DNA of 64,000 nucleotides from Saxidomus purpurata. Its lineage: Eukaryota > Mollusca > Bivalvia > Venerida > Veneridae. Made by a program: the position numbers and the translations under genes. Below the pieces are notes generated by a model. That model saw only the letters and a list, made by a program, of their open reading frames with translations, was not told where the DNA came from and made no database searches. Where the stretch lies: positions 38,319,252 to 38,383,251 of the forward strand of contig JAFMSR010000014.1 in the NCBI GenBank assembly GCA_022818135.1, written 5' to 3'. Below, in pieces: positions 1 to 11,689 of the stretch; positions within the stretch are counted from its first letter, which is position 1, and every line of letters begins with the position of its first letter.

Positions 1-1130
1 AATCCGGCATGCTGGATCACGTCACTATACTAATAACCCTATTATCATTGCAAACGTTTTCAATTAGTAAATTAAACAGTGTCTTCACATGCTGTAGTAA
101 TAGCTTATGTCCTTGGTTTTGTTGAGGAGGAAAGTTTATTTATTTATTTGACTAATTTATTTAAATATTCATTTATTCATTCTACAGGTATGGGGATGTA
201 ATGCCTCATGTACTTCAGATTCATTCATTGACTTTAATATTATGAATATGATTTTTTTTATTTAACATGATTATACAGTATTGTTTTTGAATGTATACAA
301 GTGTACACCAGTCCTATGCAGGCTCTAATATATTATTAGGAAACTTAAGTATAATTCATATTTGGAGGAAATAAATACATAAAAGATGTACAATATATGT
401 AAGAGCTACTCAGCTTGGGCAGTATTTGTAAAAACAAACTTGGAAATTTAGGAAGAAATGATGTCGCATTAAAGACAGTTTGATTTACAGACCACTAGGA
501 CCGTCCTAATTTGATACTTCACGCAATGATAGAAGACATTTAGGGTAGGGAGAACTTTAGATAACTTAATTATTTAGTTATTTCTCTTTCTGTTAAAACC
601 TTGTCAGGAATATAAGTTGGATAGTATTGAACACTGGGATTGAATTGATACTTGAATCACACAGTGATAGAGGACATTGATAGGGAGTTCAGTGATCTCA
701 GTGATAATGGAACAATCGAATTAAACTAGGATGCAGCACTGCAGTATTGGACCATCACTGGCCTTTTGTTACAATGTACCATTTCAGATCTGTATGCAAC
801 GGGAAGTGGCCACCATGTTGTATAAAGGACACATCCAGTGCCTTCAGCGCTTTGATATTTTAATTAAAAGTAAAATGAATATGACAGGGCATTAATAGCT
901 TCTGAGGCCATAAGAATTACATGTTTTCTTGCCTTAATAAAAGTTGTAAAAGTCAGCTAATACACGTATTCAGCATACTTCAAATGGTGTCTTTTTGGTC
1001 TGTATAATAAAGCATTCAACGGCCAAGACAAGGGGACACCCCTCTCGGATCCATCCCTTGCATACTGGTATATAAGTGTGGCAAAAAAGGGGCCAGTGGA
1101 ATTCCTGCAGTGTATTAGATCATTTTATAA
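1..1130. other. AT-rich DNA, no gene seen
   Basis: No open frame, splice-framed exon, inverted repeat or tandem repeat stands out here. Short A/T-rich runs such as TTTATTTATTTATTTG near 135-150 are simple sequence. Confidence 0.6.
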
Positions 1131-1160
1131 AATTAACAAGTGACAGGAAATTGTCACAAA

Positions 1161-2403
1161 ACCAGGTTTTCATTTTCCAGTCTGCTGGCCGAGCGCAAAT
1201 GTGTTTTAAAGTCAGTAGATATACATAATGTGAAAAAGAAACAAAAGTCTTCTTCTATATATTACATGTGTAAAAAAGCAAAGGGCCATAATTCAGGCAA
1301 AATTGATCCAAACACAAAACCCAGACAATATGCACGAGGGCACTTGATGACAACAGTTGTGTGAGAGTTTGGTTTAAATATCTTGAGAAATGTTGGAGGA
1401 AGTGGGCACGTGACAGTATTCTTCTATATATAACATATGTGGAAAAAAAGCAAAGGGCCATAATTCAGGCAAAAATTATAAAAAAAGAAAAGAAAAAAAA
1501 AACGAACAAAAAAACTTGCTCTGTGTGGGGTTTGAACCGCTGGTCTCATGAGAAATTTTGTCATCTTACTGTAACAGAATACTCCAAAGTATACAGGACT
1601 GGTAATCTATTCTAAAAATAGACAGTAATAACAGAGTATTCTCCCTTTTATAATAACAGAGTATTCTCCCTTTTATATATACTTAAATAAGGAGACACAA
1701 AATTGCGCACGGACGGACGGACGGACGACCAGGGGCAGAACATTATATATTCAAAATTCTTTAGTTCACAATTATAGTTCTGTGAAAGTTTGGTTGAAAT
1801 CCCTTGAGAAATGTAGGAATTGCACACAGAAGAGTATTTCCCTATATATATAACATTATGTGGAAAAAAACAAAGGCCCATAATTCTGTCAAAAATGATC
1901 AAATCACAAAACCCCGACAATATGCGCCAGGGCACTTGGTGACAACAATTCTGTGAAAGTTTGGTTGAAATCCCTTGAGAAGTGTAGAAGGAGTTGCGCA
2001 CAGAAGAATTACATGTGAAAAAAAACAAAGGGCCATAATTCTGTCAAAAATGACCAAATCACAAAACCCGGAATATATGCGCCAGGGCACTTCATGACAA
2101 TACTTCTGTGAAAGTTTGGTTGAAATCCGTTGAGAAATGTAGGAGGAGTTGCGCACAGAAGAATTACATGTGAAAAAAAACAAAGGGCCATAACTCTGTC
2201 AAAAATGACCAAATCACAAAACCCCGACAATATGCGCCAGGGCACTTCATGACAATACTTCTGTGAAAGTTTGGTTGAAATCCGTTGAGAAATGTAGGAG
2301 GAGTTGCGCACAGAAGAAATTGTTTACGCCCGCCCGCCCAGCCGCCCGCCCGCCGACATACCCCAATCTAATAACCAGGATTTTTCCTTCGGAAAACCTG
2401 GTT
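1161..2403 (-). mobile_element. Hairpin/tandem-core element, family A
   Basis: Head-to-tail core units begin near 1283, 1455, 1875, 2030 and 2185; the last three are spaced 155 bp apart. Each carries GGGCCATAATTCTGTC, a CAAATCACAAAACCC stretch and AGTTTGGTTGAAATCC. The array ends in a (CGCC)n run at 2328-2353, then a near-perfect hairpin at 2373-2403 (AACCAGG ... CCTGGTT with an inner TTTTCC/GGAAAA stem). A matching inverted ACCAGGTTTTC lies at 1161-1171. The layout resembles Pearl/CvA elements of bivalves, which are thought to be non-autonomous Helitron-like elements. That assignment is an inference. Open frames here are translations of the repeat. Confidence 0.75.
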
Positions 2404-3560
2404 AAAAATATATTGGTGTGAACCAAACGTGTGCATTGTCGGGTGAAGGGCGATGTGGAACGATCTATAAAACCGTCCGATTGACGGAGATATATACTGG
2501 TGAATTATGTAAAACGATTTTTCATGAAAACAGGCGCAAAATATAATACAGGAAAATATAACTGTAAGTCATGTCTGTGTTTGAGTTTATATGTTTAAAA
2601 TTGATGAAAAATAATGTGTGGGTCCTGTCCCCTACCCAAATCGCGATTCTGCCGGGAGCGATCCCTGCCATCAACTCGCCATTAAATGATTTACTCTGTC
2701 GCTAAGGGATACTGCCTTTACCTTAACAAATCTTGCACCAGGTTTTCAATTTCAGAATTTGGTCAAATTAAGGTTATTCTCCACTATAAACAAAAGGCGC
2801 CTTGAAACAGTGTGTTGTTCATGCAAATGTTTACAATGATACGATTTGTTCCGTATGTTACATTGTTCTTCGTCTTTTGATAGTCCTGTCGTATGATGGT
2901 AGGATATATTTTGTGAGGAGTAGATATAGACAATGTATATAGAAAAATAAATGATACTTCAAAGCGCTAGGATATACTAGAACCGACATGCGTCTGTGCG
3001 TCCGTCCGTCCATCCTCATTTCAAATACATTACCGTACAGTCAATAGTGACAGGGCTTGAAATAACTTGGCAATATATGCAACGCATCGAGACGACGTTA
3101 AACGGACAAAATGTGGGGTCCTGCTGACTTGAAGGTCACATTCACACTTTTAAAAGCGAAAGATCTTGCATATTTACATGAAATACTGTGTAAAACTCTC
3201 ACAAATAAATACATCTTTATATGTAACTATAACCCTGAAAAGGAAGTTTAAGGAATATACTGGAGTCAGATCGTCCGTCCGTCCGTCCGTCTGTCTTTCC
3301 ATATATACAGGAATGATTGATACTGGTCAAATTTATTTGTGCATATCCTCGACATATTTCACTCAGATAATTTTCATTGAGTTTTAGCCCAGATATAGTG
3401 AATATAGAGATTTTTGTAAGGCTATTTCTCAGCAACCACTGGATGGAAATGAAACCTGTTCAGTGTAAAGAACAGACACATATACTTTATATCTATACAG
3501 CAGATATTTGAGATTATAGCTATTTCGACAAAATAATGTGAATGCTGAGCGCACCCCTTC
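2404..3560. other. Unassigned DNA with two CGTC microsatellites
   Basis: No gene is seen. CGTCCGTCCGTCC runs occur at about 2998-3011 and 3270-3294, the kind of run that borders the hairpins of the tandem-core elements elsewhere in the window. They may be remnants of such elements, but no core array or hairpin could be tied to them. Confidence 0.4.
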
Positions 3561-4248
3561 ATTGCCTCCTTGCTCAATACGCTAATGCTTAGTGACGTAA
3601 AACTGTTACGTCATCAGATAAATATGTCACGAGCACAGAGAGGTTTAATCGCACTTCCACACGAGTGACTGAGTGTTGAGAAATTAGGAAAAGGCAGGTG
3701 TTGAGAAATGGATGGATTTAGACCGTGAACAAAGGAGTTTCGAAAGAAATTATTCAGGGTCATTCCGCGATACGCTTTTGGAACATAGTGAAATAAATGT
3801 GTTTCATGCTTCGCTTGATAAGACACTTATAAAGTACTTACCTGTAATAGATGAGAGTCCCGTGGAGCAATGGCACCAACCAGTGATCTTGAGGTTCTAA
3901 GGTGTCATACAGTCCAAAAATATACTTTAAACACCCAAGGACGATTGTGTGTACCGTAGATTGCTACACAGCTTATTTTACACGACAAGGGAATAATGTG
4001 AGCTGTAAAACAGGCCATGATCGGTGGAATTTTGATTTTATAAGCAAAATTATTCAAAAATTCATTTGAAATTAAGGTTCGGCGATATATAAATAACTTG
4101 GCCACATCCTGCATGTTGTCATTTGATTCAAAACACGTAAAACATATCACTTACTTAAGAAAAATTAGCGGCCACCAAAATCGGACATTTTTTTCCACCA
4201 GCTAACATTTGTCTTGATTAAAGTAAACCTGAAACCACTTTACGATCA
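3561..4248 (-). repeat. Possible 3' LTR of the Gypsy element
   Basis: On the minus strand ORF3 runs into a short purine tract (AGGGGG, 4249-4254) followed at once by TG, the usual polypurine tract/LTR junction. The region beyond would be the 3' LTR. It holds a strong 5' splice site, ACAG|GTAAGT, at about 3836-3845. No matching copy was found by eye upstream of gag (11.7-13.2 kb), so neither the LTR nor its far end is confirmed. Confidence 0.35.
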
Positions 4249-5388
4249 CCCCCTGATGGTGTGCCGTCTAGCATTGCAGAAAGTGGACTTGCAGCTTGAA
4301 GTCCCACAATGCTTTAGTCGTACCTTTCCCTTGCTTTGACCAAGTAGTGGACTGACCTCTCTGTTGCTGTCCCTTCGCTCCCTGTCGAGCCGGAGACGTA
4401 GGTCTTCACCTTGATGGAGTGGGGACTTGTGTGTTCTGTCCGCCCCTGTTTCTCTCCTTGAATCACTCCTGGACTTCCGTACTGGGGACCGAGATTGGAG
4501 ACCTCTGTCCCGTTCCTGTCCACCAATTCAAGCTTTTGGTGTTCCTCTCCTGGAATCTCGTACAGAGGACCGAGGCTTGGGACCTCTGTCCGGTTCCTGT
4601 CGATCAGTTGCAGCCCTTGTTGTTCTTCTTTTGGAATGCTGTACCAGAGACCGAGACTTGTGACCTCTGTCTGTTGTTTCAATTCCAATTTGGGCTGGGG
4701 AGAGAGACCTCTGTGTTTCAATCTCAACCTCAACTTCCATCCTCTCTTCAGTGCTTTTCAGGGACCGGGAAGTACCTTCCCTGTCCACAGAGTCATCATC
4801 AGATATGACTATCTGCTCCTGGACAGTCTCGAGGCTTGCAACTTCCTGCTTGACTATCAGTATTGTCCTGGTGTCATTAAGTGCTTCCTCTTTTATGTTT
4901 CCCACCTGATCATGAAGGATAGGGAGTGAAGGGTCTGCCTGCAGCCGAATATCTTTAGCCATAGTGCAGGATGGGACATCCTCAATAACACGCCGCCTTC
5001 GAGCCGGTTGCCGATAATCGATATTCTTGATCATCCAACTATCACTCAGATGGAGGGATACACATGCTCTAAACTCCTTAATCCAACTCTGCCATTTCCT
5101 CCTCTTGGCTGTGTTGTACTGAGAAATCAAAACTTGTTGTATCAGCTTGTTTCTAGTTGATGGCAGGAGAATTAGTAATTTCGTTACTAGTTCTCCTGCA
5201 GATGTCCAAAGATCATCTTTCTGATTACATTCCATGATCTCGTCAATCGGGGTCATCAGTGGTACATTAAAGAACTCTTATGCTGCTTGCCTCCCCGATT
5301 GCCTTCCTGGACCTCTCCAAGCCCTCCTCGGACTCCTTGTGGGCGAGTCTGCTTCAGAAGACGTCGGCGTATTTGAAGCCTCCGCCAT
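4246..5388 (-). pseudogene. Gypsy ORF3, Arg/Ser-rich, behind a splice acceptor
   Basis: An ATG at 5386-5388 opens a frame that reads to a TGA at 4246-4248, broken by in-frame stops at 5278-5280 and 4528-4530. The start lies 3 bases after TTTTTTTCAG (acceptor AG at 5392-5393), which suggests a spliced subgenomic mRNA. The N-terminal part is Ser/Pro/Arg-rich, the middle holds a W-rich helical-looking segment, and the C-terminal third repeats a degenerate DRG..SRS..R.SRR unit at least three times. No signal peptide or membrane segment is seen, so it does not look like an envelope protein. Function unknown; a nucleic-acid-binding accessory protein is possible. Confidence 0.55.
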
Positions 5389-5485
5389 GCTCTGAAAAAA
5401 ACGTTTAAACTTATGATCAGACAACAAATACATTTCTTACAACACTGCCTGGCTAATGCCTGACCTACTTACCTAATCACTCCAA

Positions 5486-5636
5486 ACCCGAGTACACTAA
5501 GGACAGATGTATTCTTCAGATTCCTGTACATCTTTTTCCGTGAAGTTTACGAATTCACCATGTAGCCACTCATCACAAGTATCGCATTGCACCATGAACT
5601 GGCCATATTCTGGCCCGTTACAAATGCAATAAAGTT
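5486..5636 (-). pseudogene. PHD finger following the Gypsy integrase
   Basis: The minus strand reads YCICNGPEYGQFMVQC, then DTCDEWLHGEF, then YICP-stop-C. This matches the PHD zinc finger (Cys4-His-Cys3): C-x-C, C-x2-C, the W before the His, and the C-terminal C-x2-C. The Cys two residues after the His-Gly pair is Phe here, and a stop lies between the last two Cys, so this copy would not fold. PHD fingers read histone H3 tails; at an integrase C-terminus one could direct integration, much as chromodomains do in chromoviruses. That role is inferred. Confidence 0.8.
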
Positions 5637-5699
5637 ATTCTAGCCCATCTTCTTATTCAGACTGTTCTGAGGATTTGAGCTCCCTTTGCATTTTCTTCA

Positions 5700-7604
5700 C
5701 CCATATGGGTAAGATGAAGATCTTACAAGGCTTCAACCTATCGTGGTTAGTGGTCGTAGATCAATTTTGCAGGCTTTCTTTGTACAAGTATGGAGATATC
5801 CTTGCCACTACCACTGCTGGCCCTTTCCATGGGGGCCAAGTTTACGACTCTGTCCCTTAACAGTTGCAGCATTCAGAATATAGACCGCATCGCCCAGTTC
5901 GAACTGTCTCATATATAACTTCATATCATAGTTCATTTTCATGGTCTCGACATTACTAGTACTCTTTAGCCTTATGAGCGGAACTAATGCTGTGCTGTAA
6001 CTGAAGCACATACTCATCTGTGTCTTTATTCTCCTCACTGCTAGTAGCAAAATGAGATATGCTGGCATGTTTACCTCTCTCCCAAGCATTAGAATATTGG
6101 GGGTGTAGCCGGTATGCCGATTAACGCTTGCTCTCAATGCCCTAGCCTGGCCACCAGGCTAGATGATAGTATAATTTCATTATTTCAGCACAATATTTTC
6201 TGGCCCATATCTACTGACAGGGCTTGATCATCTAGCCTGTCGAAATCCGGCAGGCAAAAGAAATTCAATACCCTTGTTCACTTGAAACAACCGCTAACTG
6301 CCCATTAATTGACCAGGGAGAAATTTGCCTAGATGGTCATAAAAAACATTGAGTAACAAGATCTTAATCACCAGTTCCAGGTACAGATGGAAAATGTTTT
6401 CATTGGAGTTTTGTATAATCAAGAATTGATTTCTGCAGGACTTATATTTATTGAATTAGCAGTAAAATCTATGATTTCTGTGTTTATTTAGATGTGTGTA
6501 CACCACGAAAAGAAGTGATTAGAATAAAACTGACACCCAGTTATTTATTATTCTTTTTTATCTAAATTCATTCTTTGATTTAAAATTAATTATTTTCAGG
6601 ATCTCATTTTATAATAATAAATCATCAGCCGTACAATAATACAATAAAAATATACAAGTATTATGATGTTTTGTCTTCTGAAGTTATATTTTCAAAGATT
6701 AAAATAATTTCATTTATTTTGATCATTTGAGTTTGAGTAAAAATAAATTCTCTGAGATTTGAGCTCACAGGCTCCACTGCACTAAAATATTTTTGTCTAA
6801 CAATTATGCCAAGCATAGACCTAGATATAATTTCACACTGAAGAAAATGGTTTGTAGTTTCATAAGTATGTACATTGTACTTGAAATTTCTTATAACTGA
6901 CACAAGATTCCTTACAGCACCAAATGTTATTAATCAGTAATAATCACTGTTTATTCACACAAACGTACATCTGTAAAAACATATTGAAACGATTTAGAAG
7001 TTTCAATTAATATATTTCAGGAAAATACAGAAAGGACAAATAACCCCAGAGTTTATTTCTCAGTATCATTTGATCTTAGATAATAAAATAAGATATGGAA
7101 CATAAGCACTGACCACAAGCTGTTTCTCTCTGCCAGGTGATTATTGCTTGACCTCAGGAAAAGGTCGATTCCCAGAATTTAGGGAAAATGAAATCCGCTT
7201 TTCACCAGTCCTTACATTTTTGGCAGCAAAGGGAGTTAATTGAGTAAGAAATAGTAAATGTAAGGACTGAATGCCAGTCTATCAATGCCCAAGCAATCTG
7301 TGGGAGTAGTCTATCCCATGAACCCTGGTTTTTGCCAATAAAGCACCTGACTGCATCCATCAGGGTTCGGTTATAAAAGAGATTTATGTATTTGCAGCAA
7401 CTCACAGACCGCAGAGAAGAGTTTACTTTCAAAGTTGCTGCCCCTGTCTGTAAATATCTGCAATTGGCAACCAAATCGAGAAAAGAAGTTATCAACGACC
7501 GCTTGTGCTGTCTGTTCTGCAGTCTGTGATGGTAGAGGGAAACATTCGACCCACTTTGTAAATTGATCCACCACCACTAGGACATACTCTTGGTTCTTAG
7601 CCAC
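5700..7604 (-). pseudogene. Gypsy integrase, split by an insertion
   Basis: The catalytic core reads YVLVVVDQFTKWVECFPLP (first Asp) and QIFTDRGSNFESKLF (second Asp). The stretch that should hold the catalytic Glu, between LQIHKS and YNRTLMDAVRCF, has been deleted with a frame change. The zinc-binding HHCC N-terminus is missing. After QIAWAL the frame is cut by the 6143-7281 element and resumes with RASVNRHTGYTPNILMLGRE, then a GPY/F-like region (LGPHGKG) near 5810-5830 that leads through frame breaks to the PHD finger. Confidence 0.85.
6143..7281. mobile_element. 1.14 kb inverted-repeat element, 9-bp TSD
   Basis: The element starts TAGCCTGGC and ends GCCAGTCTA, an 8/9 inverted match. It is flanked by identical TCAATGCCC copies at 6134-6142 and 7282-7290, and removing it rejoins the integrase reading at QIAWAL/RASVN. 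Just inside the left end lies a perfect hairpin, TAGCCTGG-CCA-CCAGGCTA. The 80-codon frame inside (6661-6903, minus) resembles no transposase I know. Nine-base duplications suit Mutator-like elements; the superfamily is inferred. Confidence 0.85.
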
Positions 7605-7619
7605 ACAGCAAGGAACTGC

Positions 7620-8330
7620 AATTCGGTATCATTGCCCTGGACCTTTTGAATCTGTCTGTTGGTAAATCCCATACTTTTGGAGTTTCATTAATGCTCTGAA
7701 CCTTCATGTCATTTGATAGGACCAGCGTCGCTTGTCCATTTCTGGTGGTTCAGTAGAGTCTTCTGGACTAGGCTCACAGTCAAGGAACATCTGAAAATCT
7801 GCAACCTTTATTTCCACACTACACATCTTCAGACCCAACGCAACTATATCATCAACACTGTCTTCAAACCCCGCCAATTGTGCTTTTGCGCATTATTTAC
7901 AGCCTCTTCATGGCAACTCTTCCAACCTTGTGTCGGCTTTGTAGTTTGAACAGGGTGAGACCGCAGAGGACATTCTCGAAAGCGCATCTGCATTTCCGTG
8001 ATCCTTGCCTGGTCTATGTACTACCAACATATCATACTGGCTTAATTCCTCGAGCCATCTTGCAAGCTGGCCCTGTGGCTCCTTGAATCGCAGTAACCAA
8101 GACAAGCTGCTATGGTCCGTCCTTAATTAAAATGGCTTTCCGATAAGGAGTGCCTGAACTGCCTAGTGAACCTCACCACAGCTAACAGTTCTTTCCGGGT
8201 TGTGCAGTATCTTCGCTGCTGTGGGGAAAGAGCATAGGAACTGTTAGAAATAACTCTTTCTGTTATATCTTGCAACTGGTTCAAAACACCTCCGACTGCT
8301 ACGTCTGAAGCGTCTGTGTCCAATACAAAA
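7620..8330 (-). pseudogene. Gypsy RNase H and downstream spacer
   Basis: RNase H begins with MDTDASDVAVGGVLNQLQD, giving the first catalytic Asp in a DTDAS context, and continues through YALSPQQRRYCTTRKELLAV with the conserved Glu. After a frame change it ends in HRPGKDHGNADALSR, the HRPG..N..ADALSR motif typical of Gypsy RNase H. The following spacer has a Cys pair (PCGGCKYC) and then degrades; the normal lead-in to the integrase zinc finger is deleted. Confidence 0.85.
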
Positions 8331-8477
8331 TAGTACTTGCTGTTTGGGAGGCCAAGAATTGGCAGGCTTGTTAACGCACTCTTCAGGTCATTAAAGGCAT
8401 TCTCCTGGGAATCACCCCAAGCAGATTGTTTCTTCCCAGCGATCTCTTATAGTGCAGTAGCCCGTGATGCATAGTTT

Positions 8478-9658
8478 TCAATGAAAGTTGTTGACCAATC
8501 CCAAAAAACTCTCGACGTCTCTAGTGCAAGTTGGTCTGGACCAATTGAGAATAGTGTCAATGTCTGCCTTTCCGATTTCAATTCCGTCTGGGCCAACCCA
8601 GCGTCCCAAAAACTCTACTTTAGGCTTACAAAGGTCGCACTTCTTTGGTTTCAGTTTTAGCTGGTACATTCTAAATCTTGTAAAAAATTCTCTCAAGTTC
8701 TTTAGGTGATGACTAAAATTCTTTCTCAGTGCTATTTAGATCATCGAGGAACGAGAGTACCGTGTTCCAGTTTAAACCATGGAGCACCAAATTTGTACTT
8801 TGTGACCACAGCGGTCTTTTTCCTGTCTTCCGGTTTAATACGGATCTGCCTGTAGGCAGAATTGGCATCCAGCTGCGAAAACCACTTATTTCCCGCAAGC
8901 ATATCCATGCCTTTATGAATGGGAGGGGGTACACTTCCTTAACTGTCACTGAATTCAGTGCCCTATAGTCTACACACCACCTGACGCCGCCATCCTTCTT
9001 TCTCACCAGCACTGGTGCTGATGCCCATTCTGAAGAAGATGGTTATTTAACTCCAGCCTTCAGCATTTTCTTAAGGTGGGCCTCCTCTTCATCTGCAAAA
9101 CCCATGGGTGTTCTCCGCATTCTTTGCTTGATCGGTCTAGCATCACTTGTGTCGATACTATGTTCGACAGTCGTGAAGTTTCCCAGATCAAATTCGTCCT
9201 TCGCAAACACATCTTCAAACTCATTCAGCAATTCTTGTAATTACCCTTGCTGAACCTCATCGAAATGTGTTTTGGCTCTCTCAAACAGATCTACAAGATG
9301 TGTATGTAGTGTCGTGAGGGTGTCTGAACCGCTATGTTTTGCCAAAAACTTGGCAAACATGAAGCTGTTCAATCAGATCCGGTGAAACTGGTTGAGCTAA
9401 TGCTACTTTGCATCCTGCTTTGAGTTTAACATGCGTGTCGGACAAGTTCAGCATGCAAACCACAGGCTTAGAATCTCCCTTGTGGAGTGTGCTCGCAATC
9501 AGAATTCGGTTGTCGTCCAGAGACTCCAAACAATATGTTGTGACTTGAGGCGAAACTTCACACATTACCAGTGTAGCTGAATTTGGTGGTATCGCTGTTG
9601 TTCCGCCGATTGTCACGGCTGAACATCTAGCTTCACCGTCTGACTTCAACTCTTCCAC
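8478..9658 (-). pseudogene. Gypsy reverse transcriptase
   Basis: A 9332-9658 spacer (start MEELKSDGEARCSAVTIGG) joins protease to RT. The RT opens with the FEDVFAKDEFDLG and IKQRMRRTP motifs, then [19 protein letters not shown] and a PLPFI segment followed by a frameshift. The active-site box is FLDD (codons at 8740-8751) where most families have YxDD. The thumb reads KPKKCDLCKPKVEFLGRWV. At least two frame changes separate these blocks. Confidence 0.9.
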
Positions 9659-9659
9659 T

Positions 9660-10480
9660 ATGATTGTCCATAGTCTTAGATATTCTTGAGGTAGGTTAAT
9701 TCAAGCTTCCGCTTTCCTTAGAAAATCAAGACCTAGAAACATGTCGTCATGTATCAGAAAGATATAAATGTCTTCTTGATACCTATTTTCTCCAATGACG
9801 ATGTCAAAGGGACCAGCAACACATCCTTTCATGGTCATCTATCTGCCAGCTGTACACAGCTTAACCTCCCTTGTCATGCAGTTCGTTGTACACCTTGTCT
9901 GACAGAAATGTAACTTCAGCGGCAGTATCAACCACAGCTTTAATATCCATTCCCTGTAGCTGCACGGGAATTCTGAACATAGAATCTGATTTAATGCTGC
10001 ATATACGCACAATCTCACTCTTTGTATCTTCTTTTTGATGGTTCTACAACTTCCATACTGTGAGTGACTCTTTCTGTCGCTGCATTTATGCCATCATCTA
10101 TTTGTGCCTGATCCACACAAGGCTGATCATGGTTTCCATGGCTTGAAATCAGTTCATTCTGGCTATCAGCCATTTGCTGATTGCCATCACTTAAAGATAC
10201 CGAAGTTATATAACTTATATTCTCTCTCTCTGTTGTTTCTAGCTGAGAAGTTTCTCCTTCATCTCTAACTGTATGATCCGCACAAAGCTGATCAAGTGGA
10301 CACACAATTGCCGTCTGGCCATCTGTTGTCAGATTAACAGGCATCGGCAACTCAGAAGGTTCGGCTCTTATATTGCTTTCACGCTCAGTCATACTGGTGC
10401 ATTCCTGAACAGTGCCATTCGAGCTGCCATCATCCTTCTGCAGGTGGCCTTTTTGCTTGACGGTCGGAGTTAGGCCTCAC
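9660..10480 (-). pseudogene. Gypsy Gag-Pol spacer and aspartic protease
   Basis: A 125-codon acidic, Thr/Ser-rich spacer (10015-10392, start MTERESNIRAEPSELP) leads into a retropepsin-like segment with AVVDTAAEVTFLSDKVY at about 9900-9935. Retropepsins normally have D-T/S-G; here the Gly position is Ala (DTAA). I cannot tell from one copy whether that is decay or a family trait. Stops follow downstream. Confidence 0.65.
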
Positions 10481-10589
10481 CGTCCGACCCGTGCAAGTTT
10501 AAAAGATCACCTTGGTCTTCTGGTTCAGTCTCGCTCTTAAAAATCTGTACCTTTTCCTCTTCCTCCTTTACCCCTATCTTTTGTATCAT

Positions 10590-11686
10590 TCTCCTTCTTC
10601 TGTTCTTTAAGCAGATGGCAATACTTTTGATAGTGATTGCCATGGCAATTAAAGCACTCTACCTGTCAACGTGTCCTTGGAGATGTAGACCGGCCTCGCT
10701 CCATTCGTCGGCAGATGAACTCCAGCTTTGAAACAATTTTATCACACTTGTGGTCCATATCTGCTACCTTTCCTTCTAGGGCTTCAACGCGCGCTTCCAG
10801 TCGTGTCTGCTTCTGCTCTCTGACCTCACATTCTGCCGGCTCATCTGAATGAATTTGCTTTACTGTTCTATGTCGTCCATGCACGGCGCTGTGTGTGTGA
10901 ATTGCCCACTTGACCTGGTCTATGGCCTGTTCATTAGTCCTCGGCCGTGCATTTGCTGCTATTTCTCAAGCTTCTTTATCATAGCAGCCATGACAGAACC
11001 GTAAAACTGCCTGTGACCACATGTGGTCTTCAGCCATGTTACTGAATACTTCATAGCCAGAGTGACGACTCTATCTGCAAAATCATGAACTGATCCTGTC
11101 ATGCACTGTTGAAGCCTATAATTGCAGTTTCCGGCATTCTGTAAAGCCTTTACGTTTCTCAAATCTCTTCACCAAGTCAAAATGCTCCATGTGGCTATCC
11201 CTCTCACACAGATTGGCATGAAATTCGCTGGTTGTATCAATGTTGTATCTTGACTGACGTTTTGTTGAGGGAATCAGTTTTGGCCTATCCATGTAGTGGA
11301 GGCCTGGCCCTGCTGTATCCTGTGGTGTATAATCAAAATACTCCTCATCGTATGCCGGATATGATGGTCTGTAAGGTCTGTCCAACTTTGCTGACGTTGA
11401 TCTATACTGGACTCTGTCCCGTGTAGGACCGAGGAGGTCAGATTTGCCAATAGCTTCAGTGATTCGATCAATTTCCGACCTTTGTTTATCTTTAGCATAA
11501 GCCCCCATTTGCGGCGAAAAGTCAATCATCTCTATGAGCTCATATGTTAATCGGATGCAGGGAAACGACGAAAGTTGTTCTCTCTCGACATTCAATGATG
11601 ACATAAGCCGTGCGAGGTCCAATTCCAGGCAGTGATATCAACTCATCATAAGGTGCACTGTTTATTTTCACTTTACGATACGACAT
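10590..11686 (-). pseudogene. Gypsy Gag with HhH start and zinc knuckle
   Basis: I place the start at the ATG at 11684-11686. The first 35 residues contain KINSAPYDELISLPGIGPRT, the form of a helix-hairpin-helix DNA-binding repeat (ComEA/HhH_3 type). A frameshift near 11585 moves the reading to the frame giving SSFPCIRLTYELIEMIDFSP, which resembles the second half of such a domain. A long charged middle follows, then another frameshift near 11150. A coiled-coil-like stretch lies near 10700-10870 and a shortened zinc knuckle C-x2-C-x3-H-x4-C at 10618-10656 (CFNCHGNHYQKYC). Stops and frame changes make this a relic. Confidence 0.75.
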
Positions 11687-11689
11687 TAT

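Larger units (their letters stand above)
4246..11686 (-). mobile_element. Decayed Ty3/Gypsy retrotransposon with PHD finger
   Basis: In minus-strand order the pieces are Gag with a zinc knuckle, protease, reverse transcriptase, RNase H, integrase, PHD finger and a third ORF. The protease-RT-RNase H-integrase order is that of Ty3/Gypsy elements. Frameshifts, stops and deletions break every domain, and a 1,139 bp inverted-repeat element sits in the integrase (6143-7281). No 5' LTR was recognised. The copy cannot be autonomous. Confidence 0.85.

Noticed and set aside
1648..2311. Overlapping minus-strand frames sharing MFFFTCNSSVRNS-like peptides, as a repeat protein family
   Set aside because: They are translations of the 155-bp tandem core of family A; there is no start context or domain, and the period is set by the DNA repeat.
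4419..4929. Plus-strand frames of 129-144 codons
   Set aside because: They are antisense shadows of the repetitive Arg/Ser-rich ORF3 on the minus strand.
4246..5388. Retroviral-type envelope gene for Gypsy ORF3
   Set aside because: No signal peptide, Cys-rich ectodomain, furin-like site or membrane anchor; the product is Arg/Ser-rich.
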